Assembly (NCBI GenBank): GCA_937949945.1
Contig: CALFEQ010000136.1
Coordinates: 1-64,000 of the forward strand
Direction: 5' to 3'
DNA length: 64,000 bases
Source: an uncultured Myxococcales bacterium
GTDB lineage: Bacteria > Myxococcota_A > Polyangia > Polyangiales > Polyangiaceae
Shown here: positions 25,401 through 33,832 of the stretch, piece by piece
Numbering within the stretch: position 1 is the first letter of the stretch
How the letters are laid out: every line of letters starts with the position of its first letter
Notes under the pieces: model-generated
The model's input: the letters and a program-made list of their open reading frames with translations, nothing else
Told to the model about the DNA's origin: nothing
Database searches by the model: none
Program-made: the position numbers and the translations under genes

Positions 25401-26445
25401 CGCGACGAGGGCCGTGATCGATCCGAGCTACAGCAAGCAGCTCGGGCTCAAAGACCGCCACGGGGAGGTCACCGCCAAGCGCAACGACGGCACCACGACC
25501 CCGCAGGTGACCCCGGCGTACCTCCTCACGAACGCGCTCACGGCCATCGACCTCGCGTTCGACAAGTACGAAGAGCAGAACCCGAACGACAAGGAGCGCC
25601 GCGCCGGGTGGCGACGCGCACGCTCCCAGCTCGTCGATCAGTTCCTGGGCACGGTCGGCATCAAATCGAACGCGCAGTTCGCGAACCCGGCGATCCCCAA
25701 GATGACGCCGGTCATCGTCGACATGCTGCGCGCGCAGCTGTGGGCGCACTGCCCGCGATCGTTCGTCCCGCCCTACGAGAAGTGCACGTGGGCGGTCGAG
25801 GAGCTCGTGCAGAAGGCCGAGGAGACGCTCACCGGCCCGCTCGTGATCGCCGGCGTCGACATCATGGACGCGATCCGCCGTGACCCCGATGCGCGGCGTG
25901 AGACCGAGAAGCTCCTCGAGTACCTCCTCGACGCTGCCTCCAAGAACGACGCGCTCGCGAGCGTGCTCGCCAGCGCGAACGACGTGATCCAGGTCCTGAG
26001 TGACGACGAGAACCTCGTCCCGCTCTACAAGGTGCTCGCGGCCGCCGTCGACGGCTCCAAGTACGACGACAAAGGAAAGCTCGTCGAGAAGAGCCTCGTC
26101 GACGCGCAGATGGCGCTGCTCGCCCGCGTGAGCGGCAAGTACTACGACGCGGACGGGACGGAGATCTGCGCGAAGGAGGTCGACCCGAACCAGGTCCTCG
26201 CCATCATGCTCGGCAAGCTGGTCACGCCGATCAAGGACGGCGACCTCAAGGACCAGACGCCGCTCGAGGTGATCATCGACGTCATCGCCGACGTGAACCG
26301 CGTCGACCCGACGGAGGAGTACGACGGCACGCTGAAGCAGGAGGACTACGCCTCGATCGGCGAGCACGTCGTCGACTTCCTGACGAACAAGGAGCGCGGG
26401 CTCGAGCAGTTCTACGAGGTGATCCGGAACGGCACGAAGTTCTGA
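22456..26445 (+). CDS. Very large lipoprotein of unknown function, 1329 aa
   Basis: The mature part follows a lipobox (ALGPGC, Cys near 66) preceded by a hydrophobic stretch LLGVVGLAALSALGPG. The region before the hydrophobic core is unusually long (about 47 residues), so the true start could be the ATG at 22486; ATG 22456 has GGGAGAGGGA upstream. The rest is soluble and mostly helical, with an EF-hand-like DADGDGLPDVDE loop near 420 and scattered Cys pairs (for example CNKPN...CEVF and CTRENMGSYE). No catalytic motif is seen. It is most likely anchored in the outer membrane. The next gene, 68 bases downstream on the same strand, encodes a FadL-like barrel, and the two may work together; this is context only. 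Confidence 0.82.
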   Translation: MRQRRRYLRGMKRSGESSRSGLDRTRSSIPPNEDGRARRPLGPPARRVNLLGVVGLAALSALGPGCHEFDTERTPPKRGSVGEEMYGVICDRVASQALREDLTGASFRDVCHRPIGGEFADRVDTSKLPPITPGAVDENGKPVSVEKQRADREKAIGRIEALARRRDDLIRALDATFPEEKIAIKDLDNPDPRKSCDAPKKGGEGLLTEALADVLGNFGDLYNDGTIPHATQSLARVVEAFKESEEAQKAWSRISARQGYRPIETALGVARPIVAYPRLRDFANASLRLLSADSNPYEPNPQRDAEGNRIPVAGPANAALNKLLEVAHEELLEAKPEKRPPPLVVKTDPGTGREILSRPRDNLEILQAILMQEDDAFASGSPRWIVRRDWRGYAMINGGQVPAPLVDADGDGLPDVDEVGRFKTTNGSIAPSPFPYPGAPETPRDEFGRALVDGGLLYSYVDTSRTFAAQMMRDMKPLVNSDPEANHETLMDLMGGLPIVMGPRETRTKVYADKKIQYDGVRAKESPLLDLVYALGVVLGDRTTDQTLALVRELFTSQIKVMARVTGALNEAFDIAQKHPEASIPRTSTFWDDTLDIMGEIAKEPGLLEDILRALAAPETQNLGLAMARFAAYRDEITYDPDDINGLPLNLTTNSKGEMKTPVDRDAPITGKNRSALYRFLGLINDTTGVTACNKPNARVHALGISLPISFKECEVFKIENLSAFYIDSIANAAQYDAGAEIPRGTIYMRPSALRLAPNISGILEDSSGISGFWPAAGNVVAPMPKFLNRLVFFDVKNDTKNPKTREFVYDLQGESIGSSVCPERIIDDPSPGAKDASPDGKIRGLRNCPAGQSLQERNQNTIFVLEHFGFYDAVRPLIAAFVKHKREDLFLALSNAVYSRWGGPDASPSECMLLGNKQCTRENMGSYEALIAEAFATDVLPALSELARALDTMPIKTCAAANAAGECTEVKTVSGIEVVAAATRAVIDPSYSKQLGLKDRHGEVTAKRNDGTTTPQVTPAYLLTNALTAIDLAFDKYEEQNPNDKERRAGWRRARSQLVDQFLGTVGIKSNAQFANPAIPKMTPVIVDMLRAQLWAHCPRSFVPPYEKCTWAVEELVQKAEETLTGPLVIAGVDIMDAIRRDPDARRETEKLLEYLLDAASKNDALASVLASANDVIQVLSDDENLVPLYKVLAAAVDGSKYDDKGKLVEKSLVDAQMALLARVSGKYYDADGTEICAKEVDPNQVLAIMLGKLVTPIKDGDLKDQTPLEVIIDVIADVNRVDPTEEYDGTLKQEDYASIGEHVVDFLTNKERGLEQFYEVIRNGTKF

Positions 26446-26513
26446 CCCCTTTCCTCGACGGTACGCCGACGGACTGGGTCGCTCCAGGCCGAGTCTGTTA
26501 GCCTGAGTCCCGA

Positions 26514-27947
26514 GTGAGACGCTCTCTTCGAACGTTCGCTTGCGGGCTCGCGCTGATGGTGGTCGCGCCGGACGCGATCGCCGGCGGCCTCTACACGGCC
26601 GACCGCGGCGTGCGCCCGCTCGGGCGCGGCGGCGCGTTCGTGGCCGGCGCCGACGACCTCGGCGCCATCTGGTACAACCCCGCCGGCCTGGCGGACGCGG
26701 GGTCGAGCGTCCTCGTCGACTTCGCGTGGCTCAACTTCAGCGCCGAGTACACGCGCCGCACGAACGTGGTCGACGCGGGCGGGACGGTGCGGACGGTCGA
26801 GTTCCCACAGGTCCGAGGCACCTCTCCGTTCTTGCCGATCCCGACCATGGCGGGCTCCTACCAGTTCGGCGAGGAGAAGAGGCTCACGGCGGCCTTCGGC
26901 ATCTTCGCGCCGTACACCGCGATCGCGAGCTACCCGCTCACGGTCGACGGTCAGCCCTCGCCGTCCCGCTACTCGCTCGTGTCGCTCGAGGGGTCCGCGC
27001 TCGTCGCGGCGGGCGGCTACCTCGCGTACAAGCCGACCGAGGAGTTCCGCGTCGGCGGCGGGCTCCAGGCGCTCGTCGGGAAGTTCCAGTCGACCGTGGT
27101 CTTCAGCGCGAGCCCCGCGGACCGCGTCATCGGCGCGCCCGAGGATCCGCAATACGACGCGTTCAGCCAGCTCGACGTCGGACCGATCGTCGCGCCGAGC
27201 GCGAACTTCGGCATGATCGCGGCGCCGGGGAAGGTGGTGCGCCTCGGAGTGTCCGGGCAGCTTCCTTTCTGGGTGAATGCTCCCGCGGCGGTCCGCGTCC
27301 GGCTGCCCACCGCCGCCCCCTTCGATCGGGCGCGGCAGGAAGGCGAGGACGCGAACGTGCGCTTTCGCCTTCCGCCGGTCGCGCGCGCCGGCATCGAGTT
27401 CCGGACCGACATCTCCGAAGAGTCGCGCCTCCGCATCGAGCTCACGTACGTCCGCGAGTTCTGGAGCATGCACGACTCGATCGACATCCGTGCCGAGAAC
27501 ATCCGGCTCTACGACGTGACCGGCTTCCCGAGCCCCTTCGGCGTGGCGCCGATCTCGCTGCCGAGGAACTTCCAGGACTCGAACTCGATCCGGCTCGGGA
27601 CCGAGTACTCGCTCAAGAACCTCCTCAGCGACTACTGGTTCGATCTCCGCGCGGGCATCTCCTACGAGACGAGCGCCATCCCGAAGGCGTGGGTCTCGCC
27701 GCTCACCTACGACGCCGACAAGCTCATCGGCAGCGCCGGCGGCAGCCTCCACATCGGCGGGCACTGGCGCATGGACGCCGTCGGGTCGCTCGTGCTCCTC
27801 GACAGCACGAACCTCGATCCGGCCGTAGCCGCCGTGCCGCGGGTGAACCCCGTGCGGGGCAACCCCACGAGGACGGAGGCGATCAACGGCGGCACCTACA
27901 GCGCGCGCGCCATCATCCTGGGCGTCGGCGTGAACTACAAGTTCTGA
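26514..27947 (+). CDS. OmpP1/FadL-family outer-membrane barrel
   Basis: A 477-residue outer-membrane protein with signal peptide MRRSLRTFACGLALMVVAPD ending DAIAGG. The FadL family hallmark WYNPAGLAD follows near 60, then strands of a 14-stranded barrel and a C-terminus ending in an aromatic residue (GVGVNYKF). FadL barrels pass hydrophobic molecules such as long-chain fatty acids or aromatic hydrocarbons through the outer membrane; the substrate here is not known. The start is GTG 26514. The stop lies one base from the stop of the convergent MltD-like gene (TGACTCA). It probably shares a transcript with the preceding giant lipoprotein. Confidence 0.88.
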   Translation: MRRSLRTFACGLALMVVAPDAIAGGLYTADRGVRPLGRGGAFVAGADDLGAIWYNPAGLADAGSSVLVDFAWLNFSAEYTRRTNVVDAGGTVRTVEFPQVRGTSPFLPIPTMAGSYQFGEEKRLTAAFGIFAPYTAIASYPLTVDGQPSPSRYSLVSLEGSALVAAGGYLAYKPTEEFRVGGGLQALVGKFQSTVVFSASPADRVIGAPEDPQYDAFSQLDVGPIVAPSANFGMIAAPGKVVRLGVSGQLPFWVNAPAAVRVRLPTAAPFDRARQEGEDANVRFRLPPVARAGIEFRTDISEESRLRIELTYVREFWSMHDSIDIRAENIRLYDVTGFPSPFGVAPISLPRNFQDSNSIRLGTEYSLKNLLSDYWFDLRAGISYETSAIPKAWVSPLTYDADKLIGSAGGSLHIGGHWRMDAVGSLVLLDSTNLDPAVAAVPRVNPVRGNPTRTEAINGGTYSARAIILGVGVNYKF

Positions 27948-27948
27948 C

Positions 27949-30021
27949 TCAGGGAAGCACGGGGAGCCGATCGGGCGCCGGCGGCTCCTCGAGCGGCGGC
28001 GTCGCCTCCGGCATCGGCAGGCTGTCGAGGAGGCTCGAGAGGCTCGCGGTCTCCTCGCTCTCCTTCGCCTGCGGCGCCTTCTGCCCCGGGACCCACACGA
28101 CGACGCGATCGCCCTCGGCGAGCACCTCGTTGCGCCCGCGACGGTTGATGCGCTCCATCAGCGACGCCGAGACGCCGTAGCGCTTGCCGATGTCCTTGAG
28201 CGTCTCGCCGGCCTTCGCCGTGAGGACGACGCGTCGCCGGCCCTTGTCCTCCCAGTGGCGGAAGAACTCCTCGGTGCCCGCGACGATCGTGCGCACCTCG
28301 CTCTCCTCGAGCGCGACGACGTTCGACAGATCCGCGTTCTTGGGGACGAAGATCTGGAGCGTCATGTTCTCCACGAGACGCGCCGTCGGATCGATGTCGT
28401 TCCAGCGGCGCAGCTCGTCGGTCGAGACGTTGAACGCCGTCGAGATGTCCTTGAGCGTGTCGCCGACCCGCACGCGGTAGAAGACGCGCTTGCGATCCGG
28501 ATAGACGAAGACGTCCGGCGGGACGACGACGACGGGTTTGTCCTCGGACTTCTTGTCGTCCTTGGGGGTCACCGGCTTGTCGGCGGTGGCGGTCTCGGTC
28601 TTCGGCACGAGCAGCACCGTCCCGCCGCGGACGACCTCGCCCTGCGAGATGCCGTTCAGCTCGACGATCTTCGCGACGCTCACGCCTCGGGCCTGCGCGA
28701 TCTGCTCGAGCGACTCGCCGAAGCGCACGACGTACCGCTCGAGGGTGGGCTGCTCCTTGCGGACGCGCGCGAGGTTCGTCGAGCAGCTCGCGGCCTTGCC
28801 GACGGGGACCTTGACCGGCCAGTCCTCCTGCACCGGCGGCGTGCGCGAGGCGCGGAGCTCGGGGTTGAGCATCTGGACTTCCTTCGCCGTCGTGCCACAC
28901 GCCTTCGCGACCGCGGAGAGCGGGGTGCCCGGCGCGACGAGGATCTCCTCGCCCTCGAGCGGCGGCTCGGGGACGACGTCCTGGAATCCGAACGCGGCGA
29001 GGTTCCTCGAGACGATGGCGACGGCGAGGATCTTGGGGACGTAGAGCGTCGTCTCCCACGGGAGCGATCCCTCGAGCTTCGACAGCGCCCAGTAGTCGTT
29101 CGTGTTGTAGCGCCGCACGGCCTGGAGGACGCCGCCGTAGCCCATGTTGTACGCGGCCATCGCGAGCTCCCAGCTCCCGAAGCGCCGATGGAGATCCGCG
29201 AGGTGATCGGCCGCCGCCTCCGTCGCGAGCATGACGTTCATGCGCTGATCGGCCCACCGATCCTGGACGAGGCCGTAGATCCGTCCGGTGTGGGGCATGA
29301 ACTGCCAGAGGCCGAGCGCGCCGACGGGCGAGCGCGCGGTGGGATCGAACCCGCTCTCGATCATCGCGAGCGCGGTGAGGTCCTCGGGCAGGCTCTTCCT
29401 GCGGAGCGTCTTGCGGACCGCCGTGATGTAGCGACCCGACCGCTTGTGCCAGAGCGTGAACGTCGCGCGCCCGCGCGGATCGTTCTTGAAGAACTCGAGA
29501 TAGCGCACGACCCGCGGATCCCAGCGCACCGGCAGGTCGGGCATCTCGAGCTTCGCGAGCCACGACAGGTCCTGACCGGACTCGGAGACCGTGGGCGGCG
29601 TGCTCGGCGGCGGCGCCGGCGGAAGGCCCGATGCATGGACGCGCGGCTTGTCGTCGGTCGCGGCGACGGGGAACGGCAGCTCCTGAGGCCACGGCGCGGA
29701 GAGGTCTCGCTGCGACGGCGGGAACAGCTCGCGCTCGGCCGCCGCCAGCGCGCGCAGCTCGGGGGTGTCGGCGCCGAGCGCCGCTTCGTCGTAGGTCGGC
29801 CCGCCGGAGATGACGCGCCGGGTGGCCATCTCCGTGGTGCGGACGTTCTTCGAGCCGCTCGCCTTCGGCGCGCCGCGCGACGCGTTCTTCGACGACGCTT
29901 CCTTGCCTTTCCCAGCTTGCGCGGGTGCGGGCTTCGTCGCGGGCGGTGCGGCCAGCGCGCTTTCCCCCGACAGGACGGCGAACAGGACGAGCGGGAGGAC
30001 GAAGCGGCTTTTCGACCTCAT
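27949..30021 (-). CDS. MltD-like lytic transglycosylase with LysM repeats
   Basis: Cleaves the glycan strands of peptidoglycan in the periplasm. The 690-residue protein has a signal peptide (MRSKSRFVLPLVLFAVLSGE ending ALAAP), a charged linker, an SLT domain with the catalytic Glu in AMIESGFDPTARSPVGALGL (near 221) followed by WQFM, AAYNMGYGGV and the motif ATEAAADHLA. Three LysM-type modules follow (about 405-450, 500-545 and 585-630, each opening with VRFGESLEQIA-, VRVGDTLKDIS- or AKAGETLKDIG-like segments), plus a weaker one near 345. LysM modules bind peptidoglycan. The start is ATG 30021, chosen for the signal peptide. Confidence 0.92.
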   Translation of the reverse strand: MRSKSRFVLPLVLFAVLSGESALAAPPATKPAPAQAGKGKEASSKNASRGAPKASGSKNVRTTEMATRRVISGGPTYDEAALGADTPELRALAAAERELFPPSQRDLSAPWPQELPFPVAATDDKPRVHASGLPPAPPPSTPPTVSESGQDLSWLAKLEMPDLPVRWDPRVVRYLEFFKNDPRGRATFTLWHKRSGRYITAVRKTLRRKSLPEDLTALAMIESGFDPTARSPVGALGLWQFMPHTGRIYGLVQDRWADQRMNVMLATEAAADHLADLHRRFGSWELAMAAYNMGYGGVLQAVRRYNTNDYWALSKLEGSLPWETTLYVPKILAVAIVSRNLAAFGFQDVVPEPPLEGEEILVAPGTPLSAVAKACGTTAKEVQMLNPELRASRTPPVQEDWPVKVPVGKAASCSTNLARVRKEQPTLERYVVRFGESLEQIAQARGVSVAKIVELNGISQGEVVRGGTVLLVPKTETATADKPVTPKDDKKSEDKPVVVVPPDVFVYPDRKRVFYRVRVGDTLKDISTAFNVSTDELRRWNDIDPTARLVENMTLQIFVPKNADLSNVVALEESEVRTIVAGTEEFFRHWEDKGRRRVVLTAKAGETLKDIGKRYGVSASLMERINRRGRNEVLAEGDRVVVWVPGQKAPQAKESEETASLSSLLDSLPMPEATPPLEEPPAPDRLPVLP

Positions 30022-30134
30022 CAATCGATGATTCCCATGTAGGGAGCGAGGCGTCAAATTCGCGGGCACCTCGCGCTCGATGACGTCGCGCGTCGACCGC
30101 GTCGTGACGAAAGCCGCGATCGTCGATCCCGCCG

Positions 30135-31838
30135 TCAGCGACGGAGCCGGAGCTTCTTCTCGGGAGCGCGCTGCGAAGCCGTCGGTGCGTGAGCGCCTGG
30201 AGCGTCGACGAACTCGATGTCGCTCGCGGTCGTATCGGCCGCCGTCACGATCGCGCTCGCCGAGGCCGTCACGTCGGTGCCCTGCGAGGGCGTGCTGGCG
30301 GACGGCGGCGCCGGCGACGGGTTCTCTCCGAGCTCGGACGCCTCACCGTCGTCCTCGGGCAGCGGCGGGAGCAGCGCGACGTCGAAGCCGACGGGCACCT
30401 TGTAGATCTCGATCGTCGGAGGATACGTGTCCGTCGTCTCCTCCTTCTTCTTCGTCCCGTCGGGGTACGTGAGGATCCGCGTCCGCTTGACCTTGTAGCC
30501 GCGGATCCCGTGCTGCTTGACGACCACCTTCTTGCCCGAGAGCGTCGGGTCCTCCTCGATCTTCCGCTTGTACGGGATCGTCTCGACGATCTCTCGCTCG
30601 AAGGCGACGCGCACGGGACGCGTCTTGCCGAGCAGCTCGACGCGGAGCTTGTTGCCGATCGTCTTCGCGTGGACGACGACCGGGAACGGATGCGGGTTCC
30701 TCACCTTCAGGTCGACGGCCGGATAGACGACCGTCGAGTCGAGGCCCATCGGGATGTACGCGCTCGGGCGCGAGTGAGGCAGTCGCTCGAGGACGTCGAA
30801 GCCGGCGAAGAACGTCGCGGCGTGGAACGTCGAGGCGACCTGGCACGTGCCGCCTCCGATGCCCTCGACCATCTCGCCCTTGAAGATCTCCCAGCTCTTC
30901 TCGAAGCCGTTCTCCTCGCTGCGCTCGCCGACGACCTCGTTGAAGCTGACCATCTCTCCGGGAGAGAGGACGAGGCCGTCGAGCTTCCGCGCGGCGACGT
31001 CGATGTTCTTCCCTCGGCCCGCCTGCTCGCCTCGGCGGGAGAAGTACGTCTCGTACTCGGCAAGCACCGTCGAGATGTCGAGGCTCTTCAAGAACGCCGA
31101 GGAGATGCGCGGCGCGAACGCCCGCACCGGCAGCGTGATCGCGGCGACCGCCGGATCGCCGCCGGGCTCCGGCGCGGCGCCGCGGCGCGCGAGGAGCTCG
31201 AGCGCCGCGATCGTCTCGTGCGCGTCGATGTACCGGCCGTCCTTCTCCGGGATGGTCTCGTGCTTGTCGAGATCGAGCCGCGCCGAGATGGGCGAGGTGT
31301 CCTCGACCTCCTTGAGCGCGTCGAGGCGCTCCATCGCGACCTCTTCGTCGACGCGCACGAAGAGCGGCACGTCGATCTTGCCTTCGCGCGCGTCCCGCGC
31401 GACCTCGGCGCGCGTGATGAGGTCTCCGTCCTTGCCGGCACGGAGCAAGAGCGAGAGCGTGCGTTCGACGTCGACGCGGATCCCGAGCTCTTCGAGGGTG
31501 GCCACGAGCGCCGGAGCGGCCTCGCCGGGCATCGCGAGCGCGACCTTGCGCTCGAGCAGGCGCTTTGCGCGCGCCTCCACCAGCGCACGAACCGCATCGG
31601 TATCGGCGCCCTCCGGGACGCGCTCGCCATCGACCGAGATGCCGGGGAGCACGATCGCGTCGGGCAGGTAGCGGAGCTTCGCGAACAGCGCGGCGCCGCC
31701 GACGGCGGCGAGGAACGCGCCGACGATGCCGAGCCGCAACCCCCACCGCCGAGGCCGCCTCGGCGGCGGCGCGTGACGCCCGTGGAACGGCGGCGACATC
31801 GCGCCTCCTGCGCTCGGTCGTGCATGGGGGCCGCTCAT
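30135..31838 (-). CDS. VanW-family membrane protein
   Basis: An envelope protein of about 567 residues with an N-terminal membrane span (LGIVGAFLAAVGGAALFAKL). A repeat region about 60-290 resembles the peptidoglycan-binding domain PF12229. The VanW domain (PF04294) has NIDVAARKLDGLVLSPGEMV, FNEVVGERS, GIGGGTCQVAST and SAYIPMGLDSTVVYP. A G5-like stretch, then a Ser/Ala-rich disordered tail, follow. The family's exact role is unknown; some members sit in vancomycin-resistance clusters, but nothing here implies resistance. ATG 31838 has GAAGGGG upstream. An ATG at 31799 with AGGAGG four bases upstream is equally plausible, and ATG 31886 less so. The gene diverges from the kinase at 32102. Confidence 0.85.
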   Translation of the reverse strand: MSGPHARPSAGGAMSPPFHGRHAPPPRRPRRWGLRLGIVGAFLAAVGGAALFAKLRYLPDAIVLPGISVDGERVPEGADTDAVRALVEARAKRLLERKVALAMPGEAAPALVATLEELGIRVDVERTLSLLLRAGKDGDLITRAEVARDAREGKIDVPLFVRVDEEVAMERLDALKEVEDTSPISARLDLDKHETIPEKDGRYIDAHETIAALELLARRGAAPEPGGDPAVAAITLPVRAFAPRISSAFLKSLDISTVLAEYETYFSRRGEQAGRGKNIDVAARKLDGLVLSPGEMVSFNEVVGERSEENGFEKSWEIFKGEMVEGIGGGTCQVASTFHAATFFAGFDVLERLPHSRPSAYIPMGLDSTVVYPAVDLKVRNPHPFPVVVHAKTIGNKLRVELLGKTRPVRVAFEREIVETIPYKRKIEEDPTLSGKKVVVKQHGIRGYKVKRTRILTYPDGTKKKEETTDTYPPTIEIYKVPVGFDVALLPPLPEDDGEASELGENPSPAPPSASTPSQGTDVTASASAIVTAADTTASDIEFVDAPGAHAPTASQRAPEKKLRLRR

Positions 31839-32101
31839 CGGAGCCCCTTCGGCTCCAGCCGGCCGCTTGGGAGCAGGGAAATGCATCGCCGATCCTGAAC
31901 GCCGTTCCGAGTATCGGTCATCCCAGGAGAAATCCCAAGAAGCGGCGGCCCCCGCACCTCCTTCGACGCGCCCGATCGCGGGCCGGATATGCGGCGGTGT
32001 GGTGAGCGCGTATCATCGGCGAATGATCTCGGGGGGCGTCGTCGCGCCTCCCGTGGAGGAGACGTCTCGGGTTCCATTGCGAGGGCGGGGTCGAGCGAGC
32101 C

Positions 32102-33832
32102 GTGAAGACGTGTCCCCAGTGCAAGATGCGGTACCCCAACGACGCGACGTACTGCTTCGTCGAGGGGTCCGAGCTCGTCATGCTGCCCGATCCGCGCATC
32201 GGGACGGTCCTCGCCGGCCGCTACGTGATCGAGGAGCTGATCGGCGAAGGCGGCATGGCGAACGTCTACCGCGCGCGACACAAGCGGACGGAGCGCCATC
32301 TCGCGGTGAAGATCATGAACCCGCTGCTCGCCGCCGATCCGATCGTGCGCGAGCGCTTCCGCCGCGAGGCGCGTTCGGCGCAGAAGCTCGCCCACCCGAA
32401 CATCATCGAGATCTACGACCAGGGCGAGACCGAGGACGGCACGGCGTTCATCGCGATGGAGCTCCTCACGGGAGAGTCGCTCGCGTCCGTGATCGAGCGT
32501 GGGCCTCTCGACGTCGATCGCGCCCTCCAGATCATGATCCAGGCCGCCCGCGGGATCGCGCGCGCGCACGACCTCGAGGTGATCCACCGCGACATCAAGC
32601 CGGAGAACATCTTCCTCTGCCGTCGCGAGGACGGAACCGATCTCGTCAAGCTGCTCGATTTCGGGATCGCGCGGAGCCGGCAGGACGCGCGGCTCACCAA
32701 CCAGGGCGAGCTGTTCGGTACGCCGCAGTACATGGCGCCCGAGCGCATCATGGGGAAGGACTCGGGCACCGCGAGCGACATCTACGCGCTCGGCGTCGTC
32801 TTCTTCGAGATGCTCACGGGCGAGCTGCCGTTCAACGCGCCCGACGTGGCGACGTTCTTCGTCAAGCACGTGGAGGAGCCGCCCCCGCCGCTCCGCTCGC
32901 TCAACGTCCGCGTGCCTCCGATGCTCGAAGACCTCGTGCTCCGGATGCTCGCGAAGGCCCCGGCGGATCGCCCCGTCGACGCGCATCGCGTCCACCAGGA
33001 TCTGCTCGAGATCATCAAGGATCGGGAGGCGGCGCCGCCGCCGTCCGCGGCCGAGGAGGCCGTCCACTCCGCCCCTCCGGCCACGCTCGCAGCGGGGCCG
33101 GGCGACCAGTGGGCGCGGCGCATCGTCCTGCTCGAGCAGATGCTGACGACGGCCTTCGGCGCGAAGGCTCAGGCGCCCGACGAGCTCACGGCGTTGCTGC
33201 AGCGAGCGAACGATCTCGTCCGCCGCGTCGTCGCCCTCCGCCTCGAGACCTACGAGGCACAGCAGGCCCTCGAGCGGATCGAGGCGAAGGGCCGCGAGAA
33301 GCGCGCGCAGCTCGGCTTCGCCGTCGACCAGCTCGGCGTCGACGCCTCGAAGGCGAAGGAGGAGCTGCGCAACGCCCGCGAGGCGTCACGACGTTGCGAG
33401 GAAGAGGTGAAGGGAGCGCGCGACCGCTACCAGGCCGCGCACAAGGAGGCGCTCTTCTGGGAGGGGCGCTGCGGATTCCTCGAGCCCTCGAGCGATCTCG
33501 CCCAGGCCTACCGGGCGATCGCCGACGCCGTCGACGAGTGGCTCGCGCTACAGCAGGAGGCCCGCCACGCGCAGGAGGCCGCGGACGCGGCCGAGCGCGT
33601 CGTCAACGATCTCGAGTTCCAGATCCGCGAGCTCCGCGCCGCCTTGGCGAAGCACGAGCAAGAGCTCGACGAGGCGCGCGAGAGCCACGAGTCGCGCATC
33701 CGTGCGCAGGCCGCGGAGGCGGAGCGCCTCGAGGCGGAGCTCCTCGACCTCACGACGCGATTCTGTCAGCCGCTGCGCGCGCGTCCGGAGCTCGCCCCGC
33801 TCTTCAAGGAGCTCGAGACGGAGGCGGCCTGA
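32102..33832 (+). CDS. Ser/Thr protein kinase with zinc-ribbon N-terminus and coiled-coil tail
   Basis: A cytoplasmic kinase of 576 residues. A short zinc-ribbon-like start CPQCKMRYPNDATYC precedes the catalytic domain (about 40-310). The glycine loop is IGEGGMANVY, with K70 in LAVK, catalytic loop HRDIKPENIF near 161, DFG near 186 and APERIMGKDSGTASDIYALG, so it should be active. Residues about 350-560 form a long heptad-rich coiled coil. There is no membrane span or extracellular sensor; the coiled coil probably mediates oligomerisation or partner binding. GTG 32102 is the start. The last 67 bases overlap the convergent DNA-methyltransferase gene, which is unusual. Confidence 0.92.
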   Translation: MKTCPQCKMRYPNDATYCFVEGSELVMLPDPRIGTVLAGRYVIEELIGEGGMANVYRARHKRTERHLAVKIMNPLLAADPIVRERFRREARSAQKLAHPNIIEIYDQGETEDGTAFIAMELLTGESLASVIERGPLDVDRALQIMIQAARGIARAHDLEVIHRDIKPENIFLCRREDGTDLVKLLDFGIARSRQDARLTNQGELFGTPQYMAPERIMGKDSGTASDIYALGVVFFEMLTGELPFNAPDVATFFVKHVEEPPPPLRSLNVRVPPMLEDLVLRMLAKAPADRPVDAHRVHQDLLEIIKDREAAPPPSAAEEAVHSAPPATLAAGPGDQWARRIVLLEQMLTTAFGAKAQAPDELTALLQRANDLVRRVVALRLETYEAQQALERIEAKGREKRAQLGFAVDQLGVDASKAKEELRNAREASRRCEEEVKGARDRYQAAHKEALFWEGRCGFLEPSSDLAQAYRAIADAVDEWLALQQEARHAQEAADAAERVVNDLEFQIRELRAALAKHEQELDEARESHESRIRAQAAEAERLEAELLDLTTRFCQPLRARPELAPLFKELETEAA

